Source of the DNA: Cenococcum geophilum 1.58
Lineage: Eukaryota > Ascomycota > Dothideomycetes > Gloniales > Gloniaceae
NCBI GenBank assembly: GCA_001692895.1
Contig: KV748234.1
Span: 682,001 to 746,000, forward strand
Direction of reading: 5' to 3'
DNA length: 64,000 nt
Of this stretch, positions 34,063-44,999 are shown one piece after another. The notes under the pieces were generated by a model. That model searched no databases. It had not been told where the DNA came from and worked only from the letters and a program-made list of their open reading frames with translations. Each line of letters starts with the position of its first letter. The stretch's first letter is position 1. The translations under genes were made by a program, and so were the position numbers.

Positions 34063-34243
34063 TTCTACTAAGTCTACTAAATTCTACCGAATTCTGCCAG
34101 AACCGAGTCCTATTCTACCTAGTTGGGGTAGAAAAGCTCCGCACAGGGCACTTTTATCCTTATCGATTGCGATATTTTATGCATTTTCTATTGGATAAAG
34201 GATATTTTATGCTCGCTTATTCGCATTATCCAAAACAACCCTG

Positions 34244-34756
34244 CTTGTGGGTGCTTCCTCAACTGGAAGCAGTCCTAGCAACTCTGACGGCAGCATCCTT
34301 TTTCCTCCTAAGTCCCGCCTCTAGCTCGCCACCGGCAACGCTATGGCCCTCCTGGCCTCTCTAATTCACGCTGTCTATACTGTTCTGCCTGCGCGCTCAC
34401 TGGCTGGATGGCGGGCAACACTCCGCTGCTTTTCGGCTGCATTGGGCTCTCCAGCGTGCTGCTGTTTGGCCCGGGATTGGTCCTACTGGGTAGGCTTGGG
34501 TGGGAGGCGTTTGAGCTGCCTAGGGAGAATACGATTTGGGCGGTTGTTCTAGTATGTGTTTGTCCGTTTTCTTTGCGCCTTTTTTGGTAGGGGCTTCGAA
34601 GGGAGGGTGTCAGCTGCTTACTGGTTTGAATCTTCCTTCTCGAGCCAGTTTTATCCCCTGTGATCCTGAAAACTTTAGGGATGATGACTAACAGATGCGT
34701 TTCTCTACAGGGTAATGCCGCAGTTTCAGCTGTTATAGACTTGGCCTGGGTGGCAT
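34244..34756 (+). pseudogene. DMT transporter gene, 3' segment after H3
   Basis: Starts with the H3 duplicate CTTGTGGG and continues the frame LVGASSTGSSPSNSDGSIL, then (after a TAG) LATGNAMALLASLIHAVYTV, a family-typical helix. A small frameshift follows, then NTPLLFGCIGLSSVLLFGPG and GWEAFELPRENTIWAVVL. The intron is 34552-34710 (GTATGT...CTACAG), then GNAAVSAVIDLAWVA. The last two helices are missing because a pogo-like element begins at about 34756. Little RIP here compared with the flanking transposons. Confidence 0.8.
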
Positions 34757-35990
34757 AAATAGTAGCCTACTTTCTTTACCGCTTTAGAGAATAGATAGAC
34801 TAATAATAAGATCGGCTATAAGTGGCTTACTATGATCTTTAACCGCTATATTAAGCGCAAAGTGTGCTTAAATAAAGAGTAGAGGCTTTTAATCTGTGAT
34901 GGCTATGGCTTTTATCTAAATATACAGGTCCTTAACTGGTGCTATGCAAATAAGGTTCTTGTAGCTGTATTTCCTCCATATAGTATATATAGACTTCAGC
35001 CTCTCGACGTCTTGTTATTCTCGCCGCTAGTAAAGTATTATAGCCGTAATCTCGATTACCATATAGCGTATAATTAAGGGCTTGTTTCTATAGGCAAGCG
35101 ACACTTTTAGACGATCTTTTAGGCCGCGTATAATTAAGCCTTTACGCTAGATAACATTGCTAGTGGATAGAAGAAGACTGGAATCTATCCGTTTAATCCT
35201 AATACTGTTTTAGGCCGCCTCTTAAAACGTGCGGAACCTATTAAACGCTATAGTAGGCAGGGCAATGAGAGAGGAGCTCTAGCTACGCTTAACCTTCTAG
35301 GATATATAGGCGAATAACAGACTTCTTATAGAAGAGAATAATGGGCTTAAGGCAGCCCTCTGTAATAAGAATAATAAGTAAGCTAAGAGTAAGGGCCTTT
35401 TTGAAGAATTACGCGACGTTAGAGAGGGTAACTTCCTATTTTTAAGCCCTGCTAAAGTATAGTAAGTAAAGGACCTAAAAACCAAGCGTGAGCAGGCTAA
35501 GATAAACGAACGACGCGCTATTAAAGAGAGGAAGATTTAACGAGTAATTGCGAAAGAAAATAGGCTCCGTATAGAGGCAGAAAAGAAAGCTGCTTAGCTT
35601 ACTAATTAAGTGCGCAGGGCTACGGAAAAGGCTGTAAAGAAAGCTAAACAATAATAAGCAAGAGAGGATCGTAAGGTAGCCTAATAGCTTCGCTAAGAGG
35701 CTAAGGCGGCTAAAAGGACACCTAGGAAGAAGAAGAATAAGGTGTTTAATAAGGAAGTTTAATTAATTAAGGTAGTAGAGGTAGAAGAGGCTGCTGCTAT
35801 ACCCCCCTCTTAGGGTACGCGAATAAGGAAAATAAACCTACTATAGAGGTTTAAGGACTGCGAGCTCTAATTAGCTAGATTTGTAGCTCTTTAAAGCCTT
35901 ATCTACTAGAATTATATAAATATTAGATTTTATATGTCGCGAATAGCCTCAATTTTGCTATAGTGGTGATGCTAGATTTGGCCTATATAA
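34757..35990 (+). pseudogene. Pogo-like (DDE_1/CENP-B type) transposase, C-terminal part
   Basis: Reads NNKIGYKWLTMIFNRY, then LLICDGYGFYLNIQVLNWCY (second catalytic Asp), VAVFPPYSIYRLQPLDVLLF (third catalytic Asp), and WKKTGIYPFNP after restoring Trp. A Lys/Glu-rich basic coiled tail runs to about 35760. The N-terminal helix-turn-helix and first Asp region are absent: 5' truncated against the transporter gene. Confidence 0.82.
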
Positions 35991-36011
35991 CTAGGCGGGC
36001 TATACGGCTAA

Positions 36012-36750
36012 GCGGACTAATACTTACTTATTAACCTAGTAACCATATACCGATATATATCTCCCTTTCTACCCGTTTCCTATCTTCTTTCCTTATACAA
36101 CGTCTTAACTTTACTACGCAGTCTATATACGTAGCTTAATAATATCTACTTTGCTATATATTATTGCCGCTCGTATTTACTTCGTGATATCTTTTAATAT
36201 ATCAAACGGACCCTTTATTAGCGTATAAAATTGGGAATAAATTAGTCTATCCGTACTCTCCTTTTCACGTCGTGCAGTAAATATAGTCTGGCTTATTATA
36301 TCTCTATTACGGGACACCCCCGTAATATAACGGTGCTGGAGCGCGTTATCTGCTACTTTGCCGTTTTCTAGGCAATTTGCTGTTTCTAGGGCAATTTGCC
36401 GTTTTCTGGGCAATCTGCCATATTCTGCTATATTCTATAGGCACTACTTATAGAGCCGACCAATTAAGAATTTCTATCCCCGGGATGGAAAATCGCTATT
36501 GGCTCGCTTATTACTAGTGCCTTAGTAACCCCTTTATATCTTACTAGTCTCTAATAGTCTTCTTCTTCTCCTTAGCTTAGTATTCTTATATAGTAGCAAT
36601 CTATAAGCTTTAGTTTAGAAGCAGTTATACGAGCCCGTTATACGTAATACTTTATATATATCTACCTGTTTCTACTAACTTAGTAATTAGAGACTGACCG
36701 CGAGACGGCAATCTAATGGCAATTTAACGGCAATTCTAAGCTCTTGCTGC
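36012..36750. repeat. LTR/transposon fragments shared with 44489-44830
   Basis: 36022-36170 matches 44670-44815 (shared CGTAGCTTAATAATATCTAC, CTTTGCTATATATTAT). 36645-36735 matches 44505-44590 (GACTGACC.CGAGA.G.CAAT). GGGACACCCCCGTAA occurs at about 36299 and 44480. These are pieces of one repeat family in different order. No gene. Confidence 0.6.
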
Positions 36751-37580
36751 CTCCTAAGGAGTTAGATATTTCCTTAGCCTACCACTAAGCATTTTTAGAT
36801 AGTTTTTAGGATTTATAGTATAAAATAGTATATAATAGTGTGGAAGGGTAGAGGCTCTTATAGATAGGAAGTTATAGTGCAGTTGGTTAGAGTTAGTCAG
36901 TAAATAAGCAGTTAGTAAAGAGAGAAGGAAATAGTATATTAAAGGAAAACTATATATCTGTCGGTCCTCTCCTAGTTATTAAAGACTTTAGGGCTTTAAA
37001 CCGATTTATATAACTATAGAAGGCCTATACTCTCCCAAAGCTATACCTAATCTAAATGTTAAATCTAGGGGGCCGAATTACACCACTACAGTAGTTCTAT
37101 AGCGGTGGTTTATAGTTAGTCCGACCGCATTCTAAAATAACCCTAAATTGGTTAGCGTAGCGAGGCCGCCTACCTGCAGATAAGTTCGATCGGGTCGGCA
37201 GAATTTGGCAGAATTTAATTAAAGCGTCGGATTTTATCTAAAAATGACATCTTATATTAAGTATTTCACTAAGACATTCTTACTGTAACTGGGCTGGTTA
37301 TATTATATAGTCTGCTGCTCTTATTAGGTAATGAAGTCACCTCGCCTATATATATTGTTCCGTATAGCCGTGCCTAGCGTCTTACTAGTCACTCGCTTAC
37401 TTTTAGGGTTTGTGCCGTGGCTGGTAGTACGGAGCCTATTACCTTACAGCTCTCTAGGGTATAGATATATCTAGTACGCGGTAGATAGGCGCAGAAGGCC
37501 TATTATATGGCCGCTGCTTAGTGACGAAATGTAACGATCTAGGACTTACTTCTATAATAAAAAAAATACCTAGTATAGTG
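36751..37580. other. AT-rich region with L2 LTR fragment (37175-37307)
   Basis: 37175-37307 matches the last 130 bp of the L2 solo LTR (GGCAGAATTTGGCAGAA, TAAGACATTCTTACTGTAAC). No gene recognised in the rest. Confidence 0.55.
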
Positions 37581-37733
37581 CCTTATCCCTTAACACGGCA
37601 ATTTAGGTCCTTAAGTTATTAATAAGAATTAACTAATTGGAAAAGCTGGGTTAATATAAATATCTAATTAAATCTAGTCGCGAATATAAGCGACCTTAGT
37701 AAAGGACCCTGCCGTGTTAAGGGATAAAGGTAT
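37580..37733. repeat. Short MITE-like inverted repeat
   Basis: CCTTATCCCTTAACACGGCA at the left is inverted as TGCCGTGTTAAGGGATAAAG at the right; total about 150 bp. No transposase. Target duplication unclear. Confidence 0.7.
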
Positions 37734-38156
37734 TAAAGGTTTCTTAAACTTGATTCTAAAAAAAACCCAATTCAAATAGGTCGCAGTTGCGATCGGCCTT
37801 ATTAAATCGGGAAGGACATACCAGAACATCCATCTTTAATTAACGATATCTTCCACCACAACGCCTATATTATAATTCGGACAAGCGTAGTAGTAGTTTT
37901 AAGTACCTAAAACTCCTAAATTTATTTCTAACCTACTATTCTACCCCTAAAAAAAAAGTTATAGTAAGTCCGTATATAAGCTAATCAAGTCGCTTACTTT
38001 CTAGCCTTCTTTTTAACCCAGACTCTTTAATTCTACTAGAATAAACTTTTTATTTTCTTTTTTTCCTCCTTTAAACACTAAGTATTCCTACTCTTGCTTT
38101 CTAATTTTGCTTTTTACCCTAATTCTTCCTTAGTTCTTTCTACCTTAAAAATATTA

Positions 38157-38734
38157 CCTGTGACTTTTCAAATTTCGTTAAACTCAATTTGTTACTCCCT
38201 AAGGTAGTGACCGCCAGCTTAATGTATAGGTATACTTAATACCCAGCGAATTTAACTAGCGATTGCTAATAAACGTAGATTTCCTTTAAACTTAGATAAT
38301 AATCCACACCGTTTATATTACCTTTAGATATGCGATATAATTATTTATTATTACCTTGCATATATATACCTATCGCATTTTTAAGTATTGAAATTCCATA
38401 GGAAAAAAGTATTTTTTTTTATTAGGAAGAAATCGGCCAGAAATCTATATCTCTATAGAATCTAATTCTACAGATATACTATATATTTCTATACTTTAAA
38501 AAGATAATAAGTGTAAAAGGGTAGTAATAATAAAGAATTTCGCCTATTTATATTTTAATACGACGCGGTATATAATTTATTATTAATAATTTAGAAATTT
38601 TAATCGGTTTTTGGGTTTGTTAGCAAAACGCTAATAAATTAGTTATATGCATTAAGCATGCCTATACATTGAGCTGGCGGTTACTACCTTAGGGAGTGAT
38701 AAATTAAGTTTGACGAAATTTGGAAAGTTATAGG
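38157..38734. mobile_element. MITE M1 (578 bp), TA-flanked
   Basis: Terminal repeats of about 70 bp: CCTGTGACTTTTCAAATTTC on the left, CCTATAACTTTCCAAATTTC (reverse complement) on the right, continuing through a TAGTGACCGCCAGC core. TA flanks at 38155-38156 and 38735-38736. The interior shares an inverted segment with MITE M2 (62914-63489), which is nearly the same length. Confidence 0.85.
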
Positions 38735-38744
38735 TAAACTCGCT

Positions 38745-40480
38745 TAACTGCTGCACTATCTATAACGCTACTAACGCCAAATAATACTCCCGCTGCTATT
38801 CTACCGCTTACTGCTCTATAGAGTGCTAGTAGTCCAACTGGTTTATCTATAAACACCTTTGCAAAGCCTTTAAAAAATTTTAAGAACCTCCATCTGAAAA
38901 TCACCGACGAGCTATACTCTTCCCTATACTTATTAGCTCTAAACCTCGCCTTATATAGGTTAAAATTATCCCTTACCGCCCGGATATGGATAGCTATGAC
39001 AAACCTATCCTATAAGGCCACCTTAACATTTCCCCTACTAAGACTGATGTTGTTGGTATAAGCGTTAATATAATCTATGGTAATACTCTTCGCACCTTCG
39101 TCCCTAACGACTATATTATCGAGTTAACCGGCCACGACGTCTTTTAAACCCTTCCGTCTAATCAAAGTATTGCCATTGTTAGCGGCAGCTGCTGGCGTTC
39201 TTAGTATAGACCCTTCCTAGCTATAGCTAAAGCTGGCGCTAGTAGACGTCACAACGGGTCTAACGCCAAGAGATTTAAATTTAAGGTTAAGTTTATTTAT
39301 AAATATAATTATAACAGTTAAAAAAAATCAAAATATTAAAATTTATAACTTTTTATTTAAATTATATATAAAAAAATATAAACTTAACTGAATTTGGCCT
39401 AGTGCTGTTTTAAAAATTAAAATAAAAAAACTGACTAGGTAGGTTTAGATTTTTAGGGTTTTTAAACCCAATGGGTTAATTACAAGCTTATTAAGCTATA
39501 TTATATTAAGTATATATTTTTCCTAACTATATAATATAGACTTGGATCTACAAATCCTAATATTTAGATTTTTTATAACTATTATAAATATCTTTCTATT
39601 ATATGTCTTGGCGCTAAGACCTAGTGAGGATTTGACCTAACCTATTATAACCTCTAGGCGCTAGCCTCAACCCTCCTTACTACTAATATATTTCCTTGGT
39701 TAATTACCGCGATGTTATTAACTATATATCCTAGTTTTATAACAGTATCGGTAACGCTACTAATGGCATTAGTACCAACACCCACTTCGCCTATAATGTC
39801 GTCTTGCCTATTAAGACCGGTAAGCTTAAAGGTGTCCGCGTTAATGCCTACGGGGACCGTTACCTATGCAACCGGCCATTATTCAAGCCCGTTAATATCC
39901 CACGCCGCTATCCCCTCTTCTCCAAAGCCGATAATCCCTCCCCTATTACCGAGTATCTGGGATCTGCTGCCCCTAAACTATATATGGAGACCTATTCCCC
40001 TAATCCCTTTTAAAAGTCTAACCTCGCTTTACCTAATCGCTTTAATAACCCCATTTATAATATACTTTATCTATACCTGGAACCTAACAGCTAGGACTAG
40101 AGCCGCCGCCTAGAATGGCGGAAAAACGTTAAGGGTAGTATCCTGCTGGTTGACCGTAGACGGAAGGACTTAGCCGTTGACACTATTAATTAGCTTGTCC
40201 TCTTCGCTTAAAACTAGCTCCTTCCTCAGCTCTATAAATGCGGAGATAATATTACTAGCCGTAATACACTTCTAAATTTACTTATTATAGATGAATTTAC
40301 TAAATATACTAAAGGCGCAGCGGATGTTTTATTGTAAAGGAAGGATAAACTTACAGTAGCCTTACTAGTCGGCGATAAGAAGCACCTAGTTAAGCTTTGG
40401 ACTTTACCAAATATAAAAGATGGGCGCATTAAGGAAATAGCTAGAGAGGCTATATAAACTAGTAGTGTAACCTCCTAATA
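38745..40480 (+). pseudogene. Unidentified broken ORF, split by a small MITE
   Basis: Two stretches read as a protein with few stops, most of them TAG/TAA. 38960-39235: DMDSYDKPIL.GHLNISPTK, GISVNIIYGNTLRTFVPNDY, SNQSIAIVSGSCWRS. 39690-40470: LVNYRDVINYIS, NGISTNTHFAYNVVLPIKTG, DRYLCNRPLFKPVNIPRRYP, NPSPITEYLGSAAPKLYMET, then EWRKNVKGSILLVDRRRKDL and GDKKHLVKLWTLPNIKDGRI. A MITE-like insert (about 39240-39640) separates them. I do not recognise the family. It is less mutated than the transposons around it. Confidence 0.5.
39240..39640. repeat. MITE-like insert with TIR core GGTCT(A/T)(A/G)CGCCAAGA
   Basis: CGGGTCTAACGCCAAGAG at about 39255 is inverted as CTTGGCGCTAAGACCTAG at about 39607. 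AT-rich interior. Ends only approximate. Confidence 0.5.
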
Positions 40481-40981
40481 GGGCGTTCGGATGGAAATGC
40501 CATATTTAATTATTAAAGAGCTGTATTATAGTTTCACGTTATCTTATAGTGATAATTATTTCAATTATTATAATTGTTAATATTTCTACCCTATATAATG
40601 GTGTTCTAATTTCCATTCTTAGGGGGAATTAATACACCCAGCCGAAGCTTATTATTAGTCAATAGCTTACCTTTACGCGATTCCATTACGCGATTTCTTA
40701 CCTCCATATTATTAACACCAGTTTTAGCTACCTTACTGCCATAGCTGCATCAATTCTAGCCTCCGGCGTGACGCCTTAAGAAACGCGAACCTTCTTTCTA
40801 CACTTACTTCCCGCCTTGTTTATCGGCACCGACACACCTATAGTGTGGGTACGCGACAGCACTAACCCTAGCCTATTATTCTTTGTTGCTAAGTCACCAG
40901 AAGATACATTGCAATAGATCCGCCAGTCCTATAGGCCTGAAGTACTTTTATGACTTAAACCCGAACTTAAACCGGTCTATA
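40481..40981. other. No gene recognised
   Basis: Moderately AT-rich sequence between the unidentified ORF and the foldback element S3. May be degraded coding DNA; no motif seen. Confidence 0.4.
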
Positions 40982-41159
40982 TATAGTGGGCTATACGCAC
41001 CAAACCGCCAACGCCTTAAATTCGCCTCATTAAAATATCGCCCCATTTAAAGCTTTGATTTGAACTTTGATTTAAAGCTTTAATTTAAAGCCTTAATTTA
41101 AAGCCTTAATTTAAAGTTTCTCTTAATTTAAAGCTTCGATTTGGGGCCCTTTAACTCTA

Positions 41160-41760
41160 TATTTACGTAGAGCTTTATATAGAGCTTTATACGGAGGCTT
41201 TATATATAAAGGCTCTTTATATAGGTGCTCTATACAAGGCTCTGCGCGAAGCTCTATATTAGGGACTTTATATATAGAGGCTCTATATACGGAGGTTCTA
41301 TATAATACTTTATACAACACTCTATATATAAAGGCTTTGTGTATAAAGGCTCTATATATAGGGGCTTTATATAACGCTTTACACGACACTTTGCATTAAA
41401 GACTCTATATATAAAAGCTTTATATATAGAGGCTCTTGTGTAAAGGCTTTGCGTACAAAAGCTTTCTATATAGAGGCTTGGTATATAAAGGCTCTACTTA
41501 TAGAGGCTCTGTATAAAGTTATATACGCTAAGCCTTTATATATAGAGTTTTTAATACAAAGTGTTGTGTAAAGCGTTGTGTAAAGCCCCCTTATATAAAG
41601 CCTCTATATATAAAGCTTCCATGCACAAAGCCTTTATATATAGAGCGTTGTGTAAAGCGTTATATAAAGTATTATATAGTGTTATATAAAACCTTTATAT
41701 ATAAAGTCTTTAGTAAAAAGCATTATATAAGGCCTTACTATATAGATTTTCTATATTAAA
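41160..41760. repeat. 12-bp satellite, inverted pair of arrays (left half of S3)
   Basis: Units such as AAAGGCTCTATATATAGAGG run toward about 41525, then their complement (AAGCCTCTATATATAAAGC). The unit is the 12-mer GAAGCTCTGCAC with C-to-T and G-to-A changes. The apparent 88-codon ORF is an artefact. Confidence 0.85.
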
Positions 41761-41789
41761 TTTTAAAGAGAAGACTTTTAACCCCCTTT

Positions 41790-42086
41790 TTATAAAGCTT
41801 CACATAAATATTTATTTATTAAGTTATATAATGGAATTTAGTATGTAAATATATAAGTATATTAATATACCAACGTATTAAAGGGATTTCTTAAGAGTTA
41901 GGATTTGTACTTAAAGGCAGTCAGTCCCTACTCAGATAGTTTTTTCTTTATAGTGAATTTCAAAATATAACTAGAGTTAATTATTGGGCACTTACTCTAC
42001 AATTTAATTGAAGCTGGTTATTTGTACTTATCTATATATCTAACCCAATTTTAAACACACCGTAGTACTTATTATAAGTGTTTTTA
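41790..42086 (+). repeat. L1 LTR relic inside S3
   Basis: AAAGGGATTTCTTAAGAGTT, TCAGTCCCTACTCAGATAG and AACCCAATTTTAAACACACC align with the solo LTR at 56640-56830. 5' end degraded. Confidence 0.65.
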
Positions 42087-42840
42087 ATATAAAGGCTTTA
42101 TATAACACTTTATACAATATTTTATATTAAAAACTTTATATATAAAGGCTTTATATAATACTTTATATAATATTTTATATATAAAGGTTTTATATATAAA
42201 GGCTTTATATAATTTTTTATATATAAAAACTCTGCGTATAAAGGCTTTATATACAAAGGCTCTATATAACGCTTTATATTAAAGACTTTATATATAAAAG
42301 CTTTGCGTATGGAGGCTCTATATATAAAGGCTTTGCGTATAAAGGCTCTGCTTACAGAGGCTCTATATAAAGCTATATACACAAAGCCTCTATATACAGT
42401 CTTTAATGTAAAGCGTTATATAAAGCGTCGTGCAGAGCCTTTATATATAGAGCCTCTATATATAAAGCCTTTATATATAGAATCTCTATATACAGAGCCT
42501 TTATATATAAAGTATTGCATAAAGCCTCGTGTAAAGTCTTTATATATAAAGCCTCTATACATAAAGCCTTTATACGCAGAGCCTCTATATATAGAGCCTC
42601 TATACGCAAAGCCCCTATACGCAGAGCCTCCCTTTATACGTAAAGCCTTTAATGCAAAGCATTATGCAGAGCGTTGTATAGAGCGTTATGCAAAGCGTCG
42701 TATAGAGCCTCTATATATAGAGCCTATATATACAGAGCCTTCGTATACAGAGCCTCTGTACGTAAAGTGTTTAGTATAGACCGTTATGCAGAGCCTTAAT
42801 ACGTAGATCCTCTATATTAGACCTTAAGGGGAAGACCCCT
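42087..42840. repeat. 12-bp satellite, second inverted pair of arrays (right half of S3)
   Basis: GGCTTTATATAA-type units up to about 42380, then GCCTCTATATATAGA-type units on the opposite strand. ORFs of 68-158 codons here are repeat artefacts. Confidence 0.85.
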
Positions 42841-43170
42841 TAACCTCCCCTTTTATAGAGCTTCGTGTAGGCGTCTATTTGTTAAGGTATTCGTAAAGAC
42901 AATTGCAGAGAGATGTTCGTAGAGACGTTTGTATAGGCGTTTGTATAGGCATTTGTAGAGACGTTTATAGAGACATTTGTGCAGGCATTTATATAGGCGT
43001 TTGTATAAGCGTTCTTAAAGACTTCCTAGTATATTAATACTGTATATTAAAAGGGTTTTAGAGCTCCGTATAAAGCTTCAAATCGTAGTTCAAATCGTGG
43101 TTCAAATGGGGCGATATTTTAATGAGGCGAATTTAAGGCGTTGGCGGTTTAGTGCGTATGGCCCACCATA

Positions 43171-44488
43171 CTATGCGCGGTCAAGGCGCAATAAAAATGT
43201 GGCCCATGCGCGAATACTAAAACATCCACAGAACTTAACACGGCTGCGCTTTATGTAAAATACCACTTTGCAAGCGTGGGCCTTGCTAGTAAAAATACCT
43301 AAACCAAATCAAGCTACGATAAAGTCAATATATATAGCAAATTTGAACTTTATTACTACAGTATTAGGCTGCAATTAATTAATAAAATCTATATTCATTT
43401 TCTAAAGACTTAATTAAATGCACTGGTTCTAATTAGCTCGCTAGTTATTGCGCCTATCGTGACCCGCATAGCATAGAGTGGATTTTTTCGGCTTCTTTAA
43501 GAAATTCTAAGTAGGCTTGAGTATCGGGTAGTATTCTAGTAATAAGAGGGTTTGCAATCATAATTTTGTACAAATGTGCCGTAGATTGTGGAATTACAAC
43601 ATAAGGCTGGGTATTAGCAAACGGAAGTATTAAAAGTTAGCTTGTAATAGAAAGGTTTAAACACGTAAAAACGCATATCTATTTCTAATTCGTTCGAATA
43701 TTAAATCTGTAAACGAGACTTATACGTAAGTTGGAACAATACATATACGAGGTTGCTATATAGAGTATACGAAATAGACATTACGCCACTTCTGTCTATA
43801 AAAGAACTGAGTTTAGTTGATAGAAGGACGACTCCTATATATTAAGGTGTCTATAAGCCGGAAGACTTAAAGATCCTAGGTCCGTTAAAAAGAAAGTTGC
43901 TATAAAGTTGTAATATCTTTCTGTAATTGCTAACATTACATTTATCTTATTTTAAAAGATTACTTATTGCCTTATTCTTAGAGATAATCTTAAAGCGCGC
44001 GCATTAGCTATGCTTAATTTTAATATTTAGCAAATATCTATACAGGGGCGCTAATTGTAACATTACGTGGAAAGGTTGCTTCTAAAACAGACGGGTAAAC
44101 TATAACGCAAGGGAGGTTTTAACCGGGCGGCAGAATGGACTAGAAAGTAGGAGGGGATTATAGTATACTATGGAAGATAACTTATTAGCAGATAGAGGGA
44201 AGCTTTAGGTGCATAATTACTTGCCTAAAAGTTGTTTGCAGTTAGTATCGCAGCTATTACTAGTAGGTACAGACTGTAACGCGAACGAGGTTTTTGTTAA
44301 ATAGGACGTGCGATCCTTAGGTCTTTATAACATTAAATAGGCTATAGGTCAGCCAATCCCCAGGCGCTTAGTATTGTATAAACGGCAAGGCGCAGATTGC
44401 GGTCTATTTAGAAAGGTTGGCTCAATATGCATTTATATAGTAGGTGACGAAGACCAGTATTACCTCTCTTAGAGGCGATTGTCATGGG
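43171..44488. other. Region without recognised gene; possible relic coding on minus strand near 43480-43640
   Basis: Less AT-biased than average. The minus strand gives FANTQPYVVIPQ, then MIANPLITRILPDTQAYLEF, then LKEAEKIHSML without stops, but I recognise no family. Confidence 0.3.
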
Positions 44489-44830
44489 ACACCCCCGTAA
44501 CACCTTATACACGTCCACCTATTTCCACCGACTTAGTAACTAAAGACTGACCACGAGATGACAATTTAACGGCAATCTGCCACATTCTGCCATATTCCGC
44601 TAAGTTTTACTAAATCCTACTAAGTTCTGCCAGGATCACTACACGAATCCTATTCTGCTCCGTATACGTATTAACTAAGTAACCAAGTCAACAATATATA
44701 CCTTTTCTTCCCGATTTCCTACCTTCTCTCTTTACGCAACGTCTTAACTTCATTACACAGTTTATGTACGTAGCTTAATAATATCTACTTTGCTATATAT
44801 TATCGCCGCTTACACTCACTCCGTAATAGC
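44489..44830. repeat. Repeat fragment matching 36012-36750
   Basis: Follows GGGACACCCCCGTAACA. Contains CTGCCATATTCCGCTAAG-type short repeats and the block CGTAGCTTAATAATATCTAC. Confidence 0.6.
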
Positions 44831-44999
44831 GATAAAGCCTATATCTAGGGCGAGAGGGTGTCGCAGATATGTATATAGAGGTTGTAAACGGCGTAAAGAC
44901 GGTATAAGGGTCCTCGTAGGGCAAATAGCGCCTCGCTCTAGCCATACTCCAGAAGCTGCTAGAATTTAGGGCCATTACTAGTATTGCGGGTAGTGAAGA

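Larger units (their letters stand above)
19408..34243 (+). mobile_element. hAT transposon H3, split by H2 (14.8 kb including nested elements)
   Basis: Left terminus CAGGGTTGTTTTGGATAA and the same 18 bp inverted at the right end (to 34243). The target duplication CTTGTGGG is at 19399-19406 and 34244-34251, with one extra C on the left (19407) leaving a one-base uncertainty. Transposase runs on the plus strand: N-terminal part at 19430-19697, the rest at 32060-33970 after H2. Confidence 0.85.
40982..43170. mobile_element. Foldback/TIR element S3 (2.19 kb) carrying the 12-bp satellite in AT-shifted form
   Basis: Ends TATAGTGGGCTATACGCACC and (reverse complement) TATGGTGGGCCATACGCACT are inverted repeats of about 80 bp, including CCGCCAACGCCTTAAATTCG and ATTAAAATATCGCCCCATTT. 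TA is compatible as target site. The interior has arrays of TATATAAAGGCT/CTATATATAGAG in plus (41160-41520), minus (41530-41760), plus (42080-42380) and minus (42380-42840) orientation, separated by an L1 LTR relic. No transposase. Confidence 0.8.

Noticed and set aside
35297..36413. Minus-strand ORFs of 62 and 78 codons
   Set aside because: They overlap the pogo-like transposase tail and shared repeat fragments, and no motif is visible.
41123..42779. ORFs of 68-158 codons rich in Leu-Tyr-Ile-Lys
   Set aside because: Translations of the AT-shifted 12-bp satellite in both orientations.
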